64,000 bases of DNA from Propionibacteriaceae bacterium (GTDB taxonomy: Bacteria; Actinomycetota; Actinomycetes; Propionibacteriales; Propionibacteriaceae): assembly GCA_027492545.1 (NCBI GenBank), contig JAPUEL010000029.1, forward strand, positions 20,906 through 84,905, read 5' to 3'. Shown piece by piece: positions 29,978 through 39,274 of the stretch. A model generated the notes under the pieces. The model worked only from the letters and a program-made list of their open reading frames with translations, ran no database searches and had not been told where the DNA came from. The translations under genes were made by a program, and so were the position numbers. Numbering within the stretch: position 1 is the first letter of the stretch; every line of letters starts with the position of its first letter.

Positions 29978-30528
29978 CGCATGAGTCCCTTCATCTCGAC
30001 CTTGGCCGGGGCGATGAGGGCGGCGCGCTCGGCCTCCTCGATGGCGGTCACCTCGTTGGCGCCGATGGGGCGCTGCTGCACCTTCTCACGCAGCTTGAAC
30101 ATGGCCTCGATCAGCATGTCCGGCCGCGGGGGGCAGCCGGGGATGTACATGTCGACGGGGAGGAAGTGGTCGCAGCCCTGCACGATGGCGTAGTTGTTGA
30201 ACATGCCGCCGGAGGAGGCGCAGGCGCCCATCGAGATGACCCACTTGGGGTTGGGCATCTGGTCGTAGACCTGGCGCACGACGGGCGCCATCTTCTGCGA
30301 CACGCGGCCGGAGACGATCATGAGGTCCGCCTGGCGCGGGGAGGCGCGGAACACCTCCTGGCCCCAGCGGCCGGCGTCGTAGCGCGGCGTGCCGTAGGCC
30401 ATCATCTCGATGGCGCAGCAGGCCAGGCCCATCGTCGCGGGCCAGAACGAGGCCTTGCGGAGCCAGCCGAAGACACCCTCGACCGTGGTCAGGAGGATGC
30501 CGCTGGGGAGCTTGTCTTCGATACCCAT
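29974..30528 (-). CDS. nuoB: NADH-quinone oxidoreductase subunit B
   Basis: A 184-residue subunit carrying cluster N2: [12 protein letters not shown] (tandem Cys), [18 protein letters not shown] and IPGCPPRPD. The ATG at 30528 is chosen because AGGGGAAA lies about 8 nt upstream; an in-frame ATG at 30546 overlaps the nuoA stop (ATGA) and would add six residues, MRGNPD. Either is plausible. Confidence 0.95.
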   Translation of the reverse strand: MGIEDKLPSGILLTTVEGVFGWLRKASFWPATMGLACCAIEMMAYGTPRYDAGRWGQEVFRASPRQADLMIVSGRVSQKMAPVVRQVYDQMPNPKWVISMGACASSGGMFNNYAIVQGCDHFLPVDMYIPGCPPRPDMLIEAMFKLREKVQQRPIGANEVTAIEEAERAALIAPAKVEMKGLMR

Positions 30529-30542
30529 ATCCGGATTTCCCC

Positions 30543-30902
30543 TCATTCCCAGTCGAGGCCGTTGCGGCGCAGGACGTAGAAGTATGCGATGAACACGGTG
30601 ACGATGAAGATGATCATCTCCACGACGGCGAACGTGCCGAGCTGCCGGTAGGCCACGGCCCACGGGAACAGGAACACCACCTCGATGTCGAAGATGATGA
30701 ACAGCATCGCGGTGATGTAGTACTTGACCGGGAACCGGCCGCCGCCGACGGGCTGCGGGGTGGGCTGGATGCCGCACTCGTAGCTGTCGTATTTGGCCCG
30801 GTTGTAACGGCGCGGACCGACGACGAGGCTCAGCGACATCGAGATCACGACGAAGACAGTGGCGAGAACCACCATGCCCACGATCGGGATGTAAGGATTC
30901 AT
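30543..30902 (-). CDS. nuoA: NADH-quinone oxidoreductase subunit A
   Basis: A 119-residue subunit with three helices. [20 protein letters not shown] holds the conserved Cys loop, and [20 protein letters not shown] the conserved acidic residues of helix 2. ATG at 30902, 19 nt after the menJ-like stop with AGGAC just upstream, so nuo is transcribed at least partly from the menJ promoter. Confidence 0.95.
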   Translation of the reverse strand: MNPYIPIVGMVVLATVFVVISMSLSLVVGPRRYNRAKYDSYECGIQPTPQPVGGGRFPVKYYITAMLFIIFDIEVVFLFPWAVAYRQLGTFAVVEMIIFIVTVFIAYFYVLRRNGLDWE

Positions 30903-30921
30903 GTCCTGTGTTTCCTTCCGG

Positions 30922-32220
30922 TCAGGCCGAGGGCGCAGCCTTGCACAGTGTGTTGATGATGCGGTCCATGGCATCACCGCCATGTGAGTCGGTGAGGTTG
31001 GCCAGCAGCTTCAACACGAAGCGCATCAGGGTCTTGCGGGGCAACCCGTACTTGGTGCACAGGTGCATGATCCGCGGGTCTCCGATGAGCTGCACGAAGA
31101 TGGTGCCGAGGCGATAATAACCACCCAGGCTGGCCTTGAGTTGTTCGGGGTAGGCCTGCATGGCCTTCTCGGCGGACCGGGTACCGGCCCCGCGTGAGAA
31201 CGCCTCGGCCAGGGCCGAGGCGGCCATCTCCGCCGACTCCATCGCGTAGGCGATGCCCTCGCCGTTGAAGGGGTTGACCATACCGCCCGCATCACCGACC
31301 AGGACGAGGCCGCGGCCGTAGTGGGGCTGCCGGTTGAACGCCATCGGCAGCGCGGCGCCCTGGACGGTGCCGACCATGTTCTGGTCCCGGAAGCCCCACT
31401 CCTCGGGGGTGTTCTCCAGCCAGCGCTTGAGGAGCGCGCGGTAGTCCGTCCTGCCGAAGCCCTTCGAGGTGTTGAGCACGCCGAGGCCGACGTTGGAGGT
31501 GCCGTCGCCCATGCCGAAGATCCAGCCGTAGCCCGGCATCAGGGTGGACTCGTGCGGCTTGCCGTCCCACAGCTCCAGCCATGACTCGAGGTAGTCGTCG
31601 TGGGTCCGAGGAGAGGTGTAGTACGTGCGCACAGCCACGCCCATGGGGCGGTCATCGCGCTTGGTGACGCCCATGGACACCGCGAGGCGCGACGAGTTGC
31701 CGTCGGCGGCGACCACGTAGGGCGCGCTGAACGAGCGGCCGTCCTTGGTGGTGACGCCGGTGATGCGCCCGGTGCGATCGTCGAGGACCGCGCCGTCGAC
31801 GTTCGCGCCCTCGATCAGGGTGGCACCCTGGGCGACGGCGTGGCGGGCGAGCATGTCGTCGAAGTCCTTGCGGGGGCGCACCAGGCCGTACGGCGGGAAG
31901 TCGGTGAGGTCCGGCCAGGGCAGCTCGAACGGCTCCGTGCGGCCGCCGTAGACCCTGAGGCCCTTGTTGTGCAGCCAGCCGTTGGCCTCGGACGTGTCGA
32001 TGCCGAGGCGCGTGAGCGAGCGAGTCGCGCGGGGGGTGAGGCCGTCCCCGCAGACCTTCTCGCGCGGGAAGTGGGACTTCTCGAGGAGCGTCACGGTCAG
32101 TCCGTGCCGTGCCAGGTAGGCGGCGGTCGACGACCCTCCAGGGCCGGCCCCGACGACGATGACGTCGGACTCCGTGGGGGTATCGGCGGGTGCCGCGCCA
32201 TCAGGCTTGGCGAACGACAT
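30922..32220 (-). CDS. menJ: Geranylgeranyl/menaquinone side-chain reductase (MenJ-like)
   Basis: A 432-residue FAD-dependent reductase. Dinucleotide motif DVIVVGAGPGGSSTAAYLA at about 19-37, EKVCGDGLTPRA near 54-65 and LVGDAGGMVNPFNGEGIAYA near 290-310, all typical of the geranylgeranyl reductase family. Mycobacterial MenJ saturates one isoprene unit of menaquinone. Its place as first gene before nuoA fits quinone tuning rather than archaeal-type lipid saturation. CAGGAGTC precedes the ATG. Confidence 0.88.
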   Translation of the reverse strand: MSFAKPDGAAPADTPTESDVIVVGAGPGGSSTAAYLARHGLTVTLLEKSHFPREKVCGDGLTPRATRSLTRLGIDTSEANGWLHNKGLRVYGGRTEPFELPWPDLTDFPPYGLVRPRKDFDDMLARHAVAQGATLIEGANVDGAVLDDRTGRITGVTTKDGRSFSAPYVVAADGNSSRLAVSMGVTKRDDRPMGVAVRTYYTSPRTHDDYLESWLELWDGKPHESTLMPGYGWIFGMGDGTSNVGLGVLNTSKGFGRTDYRALLKRWLENTPEEWGFRDQNMVGTVQGAALPMAFNRQPHYGRGLVLVGDAGGMVNPFNGEGIAYAMESAEMAASALAEAFSRGAGTRSAEKAMQAYPEQLKASLGGYYRLGTIFVQLIGDPRIMHLCTKYGLPRKTLMRFVLKLLANLTDSHGGDAMDRIINTLCKAAPSA

Positions 32221-32256
32221 GCATGACTCCTGTCACCGGCGGCGGATCTCGGGGTC

Positions 32257-32262
32257 AGTCTA
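32257..32262 (-). promoter_or_regulatory. -10 box for the menJ-nuo operon
   Basis: TAGACT on the minus strand, 36 nt before the menJ ATG. TTGGCC lies 19 nt upstream as a possible -35. Confidence 0.5.
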
Positions 32263-32336
32263 GGGGGTGCCCCGAGTTTTCGGCCAAACCCGGCCGCCTG
32301 CGGCGGAAGCCGCCATGACAAGGACCTGCGCAGCCA

Positions 32337-32362
32337 ATTACGCACCTACTACGTTGCGTAAT
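32337..32362. promoter_or_regulatory. Perfect dyad ATTACGCA-N10-TGCGTAAT
   Basis: Two exact 8-bp inverted half sites with a 10-bp spacer, in the divergent region between menJ-nuo and menF. AT-rich in a GC-rich genome, so chance occurrence is unlikely. It overlaps a possible menF promoter (TTACGC, 17 nt, ATCAAT) and looks like the operator of a dimeric regulator. I do not recognise the regulator. Confidence 0.6.
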
Positions 32363-32446
32363 CAATCACCCCTAGCCCGGCTCCCGGTGGGCGCCACCGG
32401 CCACCCGGCCGCGCGCCCTCACCACACCGGGAAGGGGTGAGCCGCT

Positions 32447-33712
32447 ATGCTCGCGAAGGTGATTCTGGACTTCGGCAGTGCACGGATGAGGGCGACCACC
32501 GTCGCCATCCCGGACCCCGGGCCGCTCGAGCGCTTTCTGCCTGAGTCGGCCCCCGGCTGCGCCTTCGTGCGCAGGGGTGAGGGGTTCGTCGCGTTGGGCG
32601 AGGTGGCCCGGTTCGAGACCGACACCCTCGAGGCCGCCGACGTGTGGTGGGACGAGATCTCCAACCAGATCGATCACGACTCGGAGATGCCGGGCGAGTT
32701 CGGCATCGGCCCGCTCGCGGTGGGCACCTTCACCTTCGACCCCGACCGCTCCGAGGACCTCTCGGTGCTCATCGTCCCCGAGATCATCATCGGCCGGCGC
32801 GGGGGCGTGTCCTGGATGACCCGCCTCGGGGACTCGCGCCGCACCACGTCGATGCCCCCGCTCGGCGAGCCCACGGTTCCCCCCAGCGGCCTGGAACTCC
32901 TCGGGGGCTCCATGGGCGAGGGCATCTGGACCGAGATCGTGGGCGAGGTGGTCGACCTCATCCGCCGCGACGAGGTGCACAAGGTGGTCCTCGCCAGGGA
33001 CCTGCGCGTGCGGGCCGAGGCGCCGCTGGACCTGCGCTATCTCCTCGCCGAACTGACCTCCGCCTACCCCATGACGTGGGCCTACCTCGTCGACGGCATG
33101 GTCGGCGCCACCCCGGAGCTGCTGCTGCGCCGGCAGGGCGGCCTGGTCACCTCCCGCGTGCTCGCGGGCACGGTGTGGCGCGACGCGGAGGGCGTCGACC
33201 CGCTCGCCAAGGCCGCCGAGCTGGCCCGCTCCCAGAAGGACATCTCCGAGCACGAGTTCGCCGTCGAGTCCGTGGCGTCCGCGCTGGCGCCCTACTGCAG
33301 CGCCATGAACGTGCCCGAGTCGCCGTCGGTGCTGAAGCTGCCCAACGTGCTGCACCTCTCCACCGACATCACCGGGGTGGTCAACCAGGCGGCGAGCGCC
33401 CTGACCATCGCGGCTGCGCTGCACCCCAGCGCGGCCGTGTGCGGCACGCCGACGCACCTGGCGATGGACATCATCAGCGAACTGGAGTCCCTGGACCGCG
33501 GGCGCTACGCCGGTCCGGTGGGGTGGGTGGACACCCAGGGCGACGGCGAGTGGGCCATCGCCCTGCGCGGCGGCCAGGTGCGCCCCGGCAGCCCCGAGGA
33601 GATCCAGCTGTTCGCCGGAGCCGGGATCGTGGCGGACTCGTCGCCCGAGGCCGAGCTGGAGGAGACCGGCGCGAAGTTCGTGCCGATGCTCCAGGCCCTC
33701 GGGCTCCTCTGA
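32447..33712 (+). CDS. menF: Isochorismate synthase
   Basis: A 421-residue chorismate-utilising enzyme making isochorismate, the first step of menaquinone synthesis. C-terminal chorismate-binding domain: VHKVVLARDLRVRAEAPLD, MTWAYLVDGMVGATPELLLR, RVLAGTVWRD, ALHPSAAVCGTPTHLAMD and FAGAGIVADSSPEAELEET with the Mg-binding Glu residues. AAGGGG about 9 nt before the ATG at 32447 supports this start; an ATG 13 codons downstream is possible. Divergent from menJ-nuo. Confidence 0.9.
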   Translation: MLAKVILDFGSARMRATTVAIPDPGPLERFLPESAPGCAFVRRGEGFVALGEVARFETDTLEAADVWWDEISNQIDHDSEMPGEFGIGPLAVGTFTFDPDRSEDLSVLIVPEIIIGRRGGVSWMTRLGDSRRTTSMPPLGEPTVPPSGLELLGGSMGEGIWTEIVGEVVDLIRRDEVHKVVLARDLRVRAEAPLDLRYLLAELTSAYPMTWAYLVDGMVGATPELLLRRQGGLVTSRVLAGTVWRDAEGVDPLAKAAELARSQKDISEHEFAVESVASALAPYCSAMNVPESPSVLKLPNVLHLSTDITGVVNQAASALTIAAALHPSAAVCGTPTHLAMDIISELESLDRGRYAGPVGWVDTQGDGEWAIALRGGQVRPGSPEEIQLFAGAGIVADSSPEAELEETGAKFVPMLQALGLL

Positions 33713-33733
33713 CGCACCCCGGGTGGGGCCGGC

Positions 33734-35362
33734 TCAGCGCTTCCGCTGCACCTGGATCTTCTTCGCCGGCGGGGCGGCCCCTCCGCTGCGCCGGGCCTTC
33801 TCGGCCTCCAGCTGCTTCTTCTGCTCGGCCTGCTGTTCCAGCATCGAGTCCCTGTCGAGCCCCGAGCGCAGGATCATGAAGGCGATCACGGCGATGATCA
33901 GCGAGATCCACACCGGCCAGTTGAACACGATGGGCAGGGTGACCAGCGCGACGATGTCCACCCCGCGCAGCAGGGAGAACATGAGGCCGGGCGGCATGGC
34001 GCCGATGCCCGTGGCCACGATCGGGCCCGAGTAGTCGGCGGGCTTCGCCGAGACCCACCGGACGGCGGCCAACAGCCCCGCGATGCCGGTGACCAGGGCC
34101 GACGACGCCGCCGTCACCGGGTCCGAGGCCACTCCCCCGGCCACGCCGAGGAACGCCGGGAAGGCGCCGATGGTCCAGAGCAGCGCGAGGACGGCCGGCA
34201 CGATCATGGCGGCCTGCTTGATCTGGCCCGGGTCGAACGGCAGGCAGCGCTGCAGACCCTTGGTGCGGGTCAACACGCGCAGCGAGTTCATGAACGGCAC
34301 CAGCGCGGCCAGGAGCACCAGCGCCGAGATGGGCGGGTTGAGCATGGCCAGGCCCAGCGCCTGGACGGCGTAGGGGACGATGATGGTGGCCACCAGCGTG
34401 ATCAGCGGCATCGGTTGGCGCCACAGGCGCTGCACGTCGCGCATCACCAGCGCGCCCAGGCCGGAGCCCGTGCCGCGCGTGGGGCGCACGTGCCCGCGCT
34501 TCTTGGCCTTCGCCTCGACCAGGATGTCGCGGATGAGGGCGAACTCGAGCGCGAACGCGGCGCCCTGCAGCCCGCTGAGCAGCGACCCGCCCGAGGTCAG
34601 GCGTTGGCGCCTGATGTTGCGCAGGCGGTGGAAGGCGAGCATGCCCGCCACCACGATCAGCAGCAGGCCGACGCCCGCGATGATGTAGGCCAGCTCGACG
34701 GCCAGCAGGGTCAACCCGCCGAGGTCCATCCAGCCCGCGGCACCGCTGACGAGCAGCACCATGGTGGCGATGGCCGCGGCGCCGATGATCCACTGGACGC
34801 CGGTGACGATCCAGTGCCGGTCCACGCCCTGTTCGGCGGCCGCGAAGGCGATGAGCCCGGCCGCGCCCAGGCCGCCGGCGAGGGCCCAGATCCCGATCTC
34901 GGAAGCCCCCGAGCCGGTGAGCGAGGCGATCAGCGCGCCGGCGGCGGCCCCCAGCACCGCGGCGGCCGCTATGCCGCCCACGAGCCGCCCAGCGAGGATC
35001 CGCCGGCGGTCGGTGGGGCCGTCCATGAGCCAGAACCCCTCCGCCGAGGAGGCGACGACAGGACCGAACAGCCTGGCCACGACGAGGGTGAAGGCGAGGA
35101 TGCCGGCCACCGACGCCCACGGGAGGAGCCCGCGCGCCGCCACGCAGCCGGCGGTCTCGCAGATCGAGGCCGTCTGCTGCGCCTGGAGGATGGAGGACAC
35201 CATCATGGCGCCGATGACCACGATCGAGAAGACCATCACGTAGCCGTCGGACAGCGCCTGCCAGAGGCTGCGGTCCGCGCGCCCGCGGCGCCAGTCGCGC
35301 ATGAGCAGCTTGAGCTGCTTCTCGTCGACGACGCCCACCTCGGTGAGCCGCGGGTCCATCAT
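33734..35362 (-). CDS. Multispanning ABC-associated membrane protein (DUF6297-like)
   Basis: A 542-residue protein with about 12-14 hydrophobic segments and a basic, Gln/Lys-rich C-terminal tail (EQQAEQKKQLEAEKARR). A central cytosolic loop, EAKAKKRGHVRPTRG, splits it in two halves. It resembles actinobacterial membrane proteins annotated as DUF6297; that name is from memory. The start overlaps the ABC ATPase gene by 4 nt, so the two probably form an ABC-2-like exporter of unknown substrate. Convergent with menF. Confidence 0.75.
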   Translation of the reverse strand: MMDPRLTEVGVVDEKQLKLLMRDWRRGRADRSLWQALSDGYVMVFSIVVIGAMMVSSILQAQQTASICETAGCVAARGLLPWASVAGILAFTLVVARLFGPVVASSAEGFWLMDGPTDRRRILAGRLVGGIAAAAVLGAAAGALIASLTGSGASEIGIWALAGGLGAAGLIAFAAAEQGVDRHWIVTGVQWIIGAAAIATMVLLVSGAAGWMDLGGLTLLAVELAYIIAGVGLLLIVVAGMLAFHRLRNIRRQRLTSGGSLLSGLQGAAFALEFALIRDILVEAKAKKRGHVRPTRGTGSGLGALVMRDVQRLWRQPMPLITLVATIIVPYAVQALGLAMLNPPISALVLLAALVPFMNSLRVLTRTKGLQRCLPFDPGQIKQAAMIVPAVLALLWTIGAFPAFLGVAGGVASDPVTAASSALVTGIAGLLAAVRWVSAKPADYSGPIVATGIGAMPPGLMFSLLRGVDIVALVTLPIVFNWPVWISLIIAVIAFMILRSGLDRDSMLEQQAEQKKQLEAEKARRSGGAAPPAKKIQVQRKR

Positions 35363-36009
35363 CGGGCCCCTGAGAGGCGGAGCTCGCGGGCCCCGATCGC
35401 CTGCAACAGCGACGGCTCGTGGCTGGCCAGCACGATGGCGAGCCCGCCGGCGAGCTCGGCCTTCAGCCGCTCCCCCAGCCAGGCGACGCCCTCGACGTCG
35501 AGCCGCTGCTCGGGCTCGTCGAGGACCAGGAGCTGACGCGGGCGGACGAACGCCGTGGCCAGGGCCAGGCGCCGGCGCTGGCCCGAGGACAGCGTGCTGG
35601 GCAGCTGTCCGGCCTGCGGCACGAGCTGGACCTCCTCGAGCACCTCGTCGACGAGGTCGTCCGGGTTGTGCAGTCCGTGGGCGCGGGCCAGCAGGTCCAG
35701 GTGCTCGACCACGCTGAGGTCGGGGAAGAAGTCGAGGTCGTCGATGACGGTGGCGACGGTGCGGCGGATCACGGGGTTGGTCTCGGTCACCTTGGTGCCG
35801 TTGACCGTCACGGTGCCCTCGTCCGGCCTATCGGCGCCGACGAGGCAGCGCAGCACGGTCGACTTGCCGGCGCCGTTGCGCCCGGTCAGCGCGACGGCCT
35901 CCCCCGCGTGCACCTTCATGCTGAAGTTCTCGATGATGGTCACGGGCCCGTAGGCCTTCTTGAGGTTGTCGACCTGGAGCACGACGTCTTTCTTAGCCAC
36001 GTCCGCCAT
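35359..36009 (-). CDS. ABC transporter ATP-binding protein
   Basis: A 216-residue ATPase: Walker A GRNGAGKST near residue 45, signature LSSGQRRRLALA, Walker B QLLVLDEPE followed by the switch His in ASHEP. The ATG at 36009 is picked; a GTG two codons upstream is also possible, and the ribosome binding site is weak. Pairs with the downstream membrane protein. The usual Glu-Pro-x-x-x-Leu-Asp segment is present (EPEQRLDVEG). Confidence 0.9.
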   Translation of the reverse strand: MADVAKKDVVLQVDNLKKAYGPVTIIENFSMKVHAGEAVALTGRNGAGKSTVLRCLVGADRPDEGTVTVNGTKVTETNPVIRRTVATVIDDLDFFPDLSVVEHLDLLARAHGLHNPDDLVDEVLEEVQLVPQAGQLPSTLSSGQRRRLALATAFVRPRQLLVLDEPEQRLDVEGVAWLGERLKAELAGGLAIVLASHEPSLLQAIGARELRLSGAR

Positions 36010-36048
36010 TGTGACCCATCCGCGAAGCCCGGGCACATCGGCGCCCGG

Positions 36049-36768
36049 CTACCTGCCCGGGGCCACGTCGTCGACGAAGCGCCTGATCCGCGCCGCGACC
36101 TCGGGCGCGTGCGTGAGAGGAGCGAAGTGTGTCGCACCGCGGACGGTCTCCAGCCTCGATACCGGGGCGAGTCGCAGGTACCGGCGCTCGTCGACGCGCA
36201 TCTGGTCGAGCTGTCCGTTGACGAACAGCACCGGGCAGCGCACCTCGGCCAGCACCCGCGGAGGGCAGTCCTCGGCGACGGCGCGCCACACGCCGGGCAG
36301 CCCGGCGTACGACGCCTCCTCGTCCAGGAGCCCGTCGCGCACGCCCACCCTCCGCGCCACGGCGCCGCGCAGGCGGGCGAGGCGTTGATGGCTCACCCGC
36401 CCGGTGACCCAGGCGAACAGCCGGTAGGGGGCGGCGAACCTCCCCCTCGGGTTGCCCGTTCCGCCCAGGACGACCAGGCCGGCGAGCCCCCGGTGCCGCG
36501 CCGCGTAGAGGCCGCACAGGTATCCCCCCAGGCTGTGGCCCACCAGCACCACGGTCGCGGCGCCCGACGCGGCGGCGCCGATGGTCTCCAGGGCGCCGTC
36601 GGTGGTGAAGGGCTCCGCCCGTCGGGGCCCGTGCCCGGGGAGGTCGACGGCCACCACCTCACAGTCCGGGAGCAGCCCCGGATAGTCGGCCCACTGGGTC
36701 GACGACGACATCGAGCCGTGCACCAGCACCACGCGGGTTCTTCCACCGGAATCTGGACGCTGCGTCAT
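36049..36768 (-). CDS. Alpha/beta hydrolase (possible MenH-like)
   Basis: A 239-residue hydrolase: oxyanion segment VLVHGSMSSSTQW, nucleophile elbow VLVGHSLGGYLCG, acid in FVNGQLDQMR, catalytic His in VRGATHFAP. No signal peptide. It sits among men genes, 59 bp divergent from menG, and no other menH is in the window, so SHCHC synthase is a candidate function; general esterase is equally possible. Confidence 0.8.
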   Translation of the reverse strand: MTQRPDSGGRTRVVLVHGSMSSSTQWADYPGLLPDCEVVAVDLPGHGPRRAEPFTTDGALETIGAAASGAATVVLVGHSLGGYLCGLYAARHRGLAGLVVLGGTGNPRGRFAAPYRLFAWVTGRVSHQRLARLRGAVARRVGVRDGLLDEEASYAGLPGVWRAVAEDCPPRVLAEVRCPVLFVNGQLDQMRVDERRYLRLAPVSRLETVRGATHFAPLTHAPEVAARIRRFVDDVAPGR

Positions 36769-36815
36769 GGCCCCAGCATGCCGCGAACCCGGACGAGGCT
36801 GTCAGGGATCACCAC

Positions 36816-36821
36816 TAGGCT
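36816..36821 (+). promoter_or_regulatory. -10 box of menG
   Basis: TAGGCT, 6 nt before the ATG at 36828; leaderless. Confidence 0.5.
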
Positions 36822-36827
36822 GCAGGA

Positions 36828-37523
36828 ATGCAGAATCAGCGGGCGACGATGGACAAGCGACGCGGCGATGTGGCCGCCATGTTCGACGGCGTGGCCAAGC
36901 GGTACGACCTGTTCAACTCGGTGCTCAGCCTCGGGCAGGTGCACGCCTGGCGGCGGGCCACCGTCGCAGCCATCGCCCCGCGCCGCGGGCAGCGGATCCT
37001 GGACCTGGCCGCGGGCACGGGCACGTCGTCGGCCGTGCTCGCCGAGGCGGGCGCCTACGTCGTGCCCTCGGACATCTCGCTGGGGATGCTGCGCCAGGGC
37101 CGCCTGCAGCAGCCGCACTTGGACTTCGTGGCCGGGGACGCGCTGGCCCTCCCCTTCGCCGACGACACGTTCGACGCGGTCACCATCTCTTACGGGCTGC
37201 GCAACGTGGAACGCACCCTGGACGCCTTGATCGAGATGCGGCGCGTCACCAAGCCCGGCGGCCGCCTTGTCATCGCCGAGTTCTCCACCCCCACCAACGG
37301 CGTGTTCCGCCACGTCTACACCAACTACCTCGTGGCCGCGCTGCCCACCATCGCCAAGCTGTCGAGCAACCCGGTGGCCTACGGCTACCTGGCCGAGTCC
37401 ATCCTCGCGTGGCCGGACCAGCGTGGGCTGGCGTCGTTGATGGCCGAGGCGGGCTGGTCCGGGGTCGAGTGGCAGGACCACGCGGGAGGCATCGTCGCGC
37501 TCCATCGCGGCTGGAACGCCTGA
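36828..37523 (+). CDS. menG: Demethylmenaquinone methyltransferase
   Basis: A 231-residue SAM-dependent UbiE/MenG-family enzyme for the last step of menaquinone synthesis. [23 protein letters not shown] motif [12 protein letters not shown] near residues 63-74, [30 protein letters not shown] and the tail [14 protein letters not shown]. One base separates its stop from the next gene's GTG, so the FeS nuclease is co-transcribed. Confidence 0.93.
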   Translation: MQNQRATMDKRRGDVAAMFDGVAKRYDLFNSVLSLGQVHAWRRATVAAIAPRRGQRILDLAAGTGTSSAVLAEAGAYVVPSDISLGMLRQGRLQQPHLDFVAGDALALPFADDTFDAVTISYGLRNVERTLDALIEMRRVTKPGGRLVIAEFSTPTNGVFRHVYTNYLVAALPTIAKLSSNPVAYGYLAESILAWPDQRGLASLMAEAGWSGVEWQDHAGGIVALHRGWNA

Positions 37524-37524
37524 C

Positions 37525-39261
37525 GTGGGCGGGTTCGTGCTGGACGCCTACGCGGCGCGCAGCTGTCCGGTCAAGACCTTCCACACGTTCGACCCGACGG
37601 TGGCGCAGCCGGCCGCCCCGCCGGACGAGTCGCTGCGGGAGTCGTTCCAGGGCGGCTCGGACTTCCGCGACGAAGTGCTCGCCCGCCTGGTGGCGGAGAA
37701 CGAGGGGGCGGTGGATCTGCGCCCGCTGCACCGCGACGGCGCCACGTGGGAGGAACGACAGGAGGCCTCCCTCCACGCCATGGGGGCGGGGGCGCCCGTG
37801 GTGGTCGGCGGCGTGCTGCCGCTCGACCTCGACGGGCACCGCAGCGGCCGGCCGGATGCGTTGATCCGCGGCGCGGACACGGCCTCGGGCGCGCCGGGCT
37901 ACTGGCCCATGAAGGTCAAGCCGTACCGGGTGCGCGAGAAGCAGCTGGGCGCCACCACCCTCGCGTGGTCCCCGCTGGGTGCCGTCGGCCGCCGCGAACC
38001 CCTGCCTGACCAGCGCTACCGCGTGTACCGGGAGGGGGCGCTGCTCGAGCTGGCCCACCACTGGCGGCTGCTGGAGTCCTGCGGGTTCGCCTCCGCTGAG
38101 CCGCTGGCGGCCGTCGTGGGGGACGACCGCTCTCTGGGCGCCGAGCCCACGCTGACCTGGGTGGACCTGACCGCCAGGTTCATCCGCACGTACTCCCGCA
38201 GCGCCGGCCACAAGTTCCGCTCCGCGCTCGAACGCTACGACCACGAGCACGGGTTCCGCGTGTACGTGGCGCAGCGGGCCGCGGAGCGCACCGGCGTCGA
38301 GGATCCGCCGCCGGTGGTGCGGCCCATCCGGGTGAAGGAGTGCGAGTGGTGCTCCTGGTGGACGGTGTGCCGTCCCCGGATCGACGACGACGACCTCTCG
38401 CTGCGCATCTCCAAGGCGCCGCTGGACGTCCGCGAGCTGCAGACGCTGATGAGCCTGGGCATCACCACGGTGGCGCAGCTGGCCGAGGCGGACGTCGACG
38501 AGCTCCTCCCCCGCTACCTCCCCCTCACCGGGCACCGGGACCGGCCCGAGCAGCGGCTGCGGCAGGCGGCGCTGCGGGCGCGGATGCTGGCCAACGGGGT
38601 CGAGCTGGAGCGGGTGAGCGTGGACGCCATCGGGGTGCCGCGCGCCCCCGTCGAGGTGGACTTCGACATCGAGACGGCAGACGACGGCACCGTCTACCTC
38701 TGGGGTGCCCTGGTGGCCGGCGACGACCAGTCGGGCGCGCCGCGGTACGTGCAGTTCTCGCGCTTCGAGGCGCAGGCGGGGTCCAGGGAGTTCGAGCTGG
38801 CCGAGGAGTTCGGCCGGTGGCTGCTGGCGCTGGTGGAACGCCACCCGGGCCTGCGGGTCTACCACTACAGCGACTACGAGACGGTCCACCTGCGCCGGCT
38901 CGCCGAGCGGAGCGGCAGCGAGGTCCTGGCGCAGGTGTGCGGGCTCATCCGCACGCACTTCGTGGACCTGTTCAGCTACATCCGGGACAACTTCGTGGGC
39001 GTCGACGGGCTGGGCCTGAAGGTGGTCGCCTCGCGGGGCGCCGGCTTCTCCTGGCGCGACGAGGAGCCGGGCGGCCTGGCGTCGCAGTCCTGGTTCAGCG
39101 AGGCGGTCGGCGGCCCCACGCACGAGGCGCGGGAGGCTGCGCGGACGCGGGTGCTGCAGTACAACGAGGACGACGTGCGGGCCACCCTGGCGGTGCGCCG
39201 CTGGCTCACCCGGCTCGACGAGAGCGCCGCCGTCGACGGTGGGGCGCCTCCCGCCCTGTGA
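37525..39261 (+). CDS. TM0106-family RecB-like FeS nuclease with RNase H-like domain
   Basis: A 578-residue two-domain protein. N-terminal RecB/Cas4-like part: Cys14, GRPDALI (Asp111), YWPMKVK (126-132), then a CxxCx5C set in CEWCSWWTVC (Cys273, 276, 282); with Cys14 this is the [4Fe-4S] 'iron staple' of Cas4/AddB nucleases. A helix-hairpin-helix-like segment follows (LMSLGITTVAQLAEADVDEL). C-terminal RNase H-like exonuclease domain: DFDIE (379-383), YHYSDYE and YNEDDV. The usual acidic residue before the Lys of the PD-(D/E)xK motif appears replaced (Lys130). Cellular role unknown. GTG start. Confidence 0.82.
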   Translation: MGGFVLDAYAARSCPVKTFHTFDPTVAQPAAPPDESLRESFQGGSDFRDEVLARLVAENEGAVDLRPLHRDGATWEERQEASLHAMGAGAPVVVGGVLPLDLDGHRSGRPDALIRGADTASGAPGYWPMKVKPYRVREKQLGATTLAWSPLGAVGRREPLPDQRYRVYREGALLELAHHWRLLESCGFASAEPLAAVVGDDRSLGAEPTLTWVDLTARFIRTYSRSAGHKFRSALERYDHEHGFRVYVAQRAAERTGVEDPPPVVRPIRVKECEWCSWWTVCRPRIDDDDLSLRISKAPLDVRELQTLMSLGITTVAQLAEADVDELLPRYLPLTGHRDRPEQRLRQAALRARMLANGVELERVSVDAIGVPRAPVEVDFDIETADDGTVYLWGALVAGDDQSGAPRYVQFSRFEAQAGSREFELAEEFGRWLLALVERHPGLRVYHYSDYETVHLRRLAERSGSEVLAQVCGLIRTHFVDLFSYIRDNFVGVDGLGLKVVASRGAGFSWRDEEPGGLASQSWFSEAVGGPTHEAREAARTRVLQYNEDDVRATLAVRRWLTRLDESAAVDGGAPPAL

Positions 39262-39274
39262 GTCGGGCCCGGCC

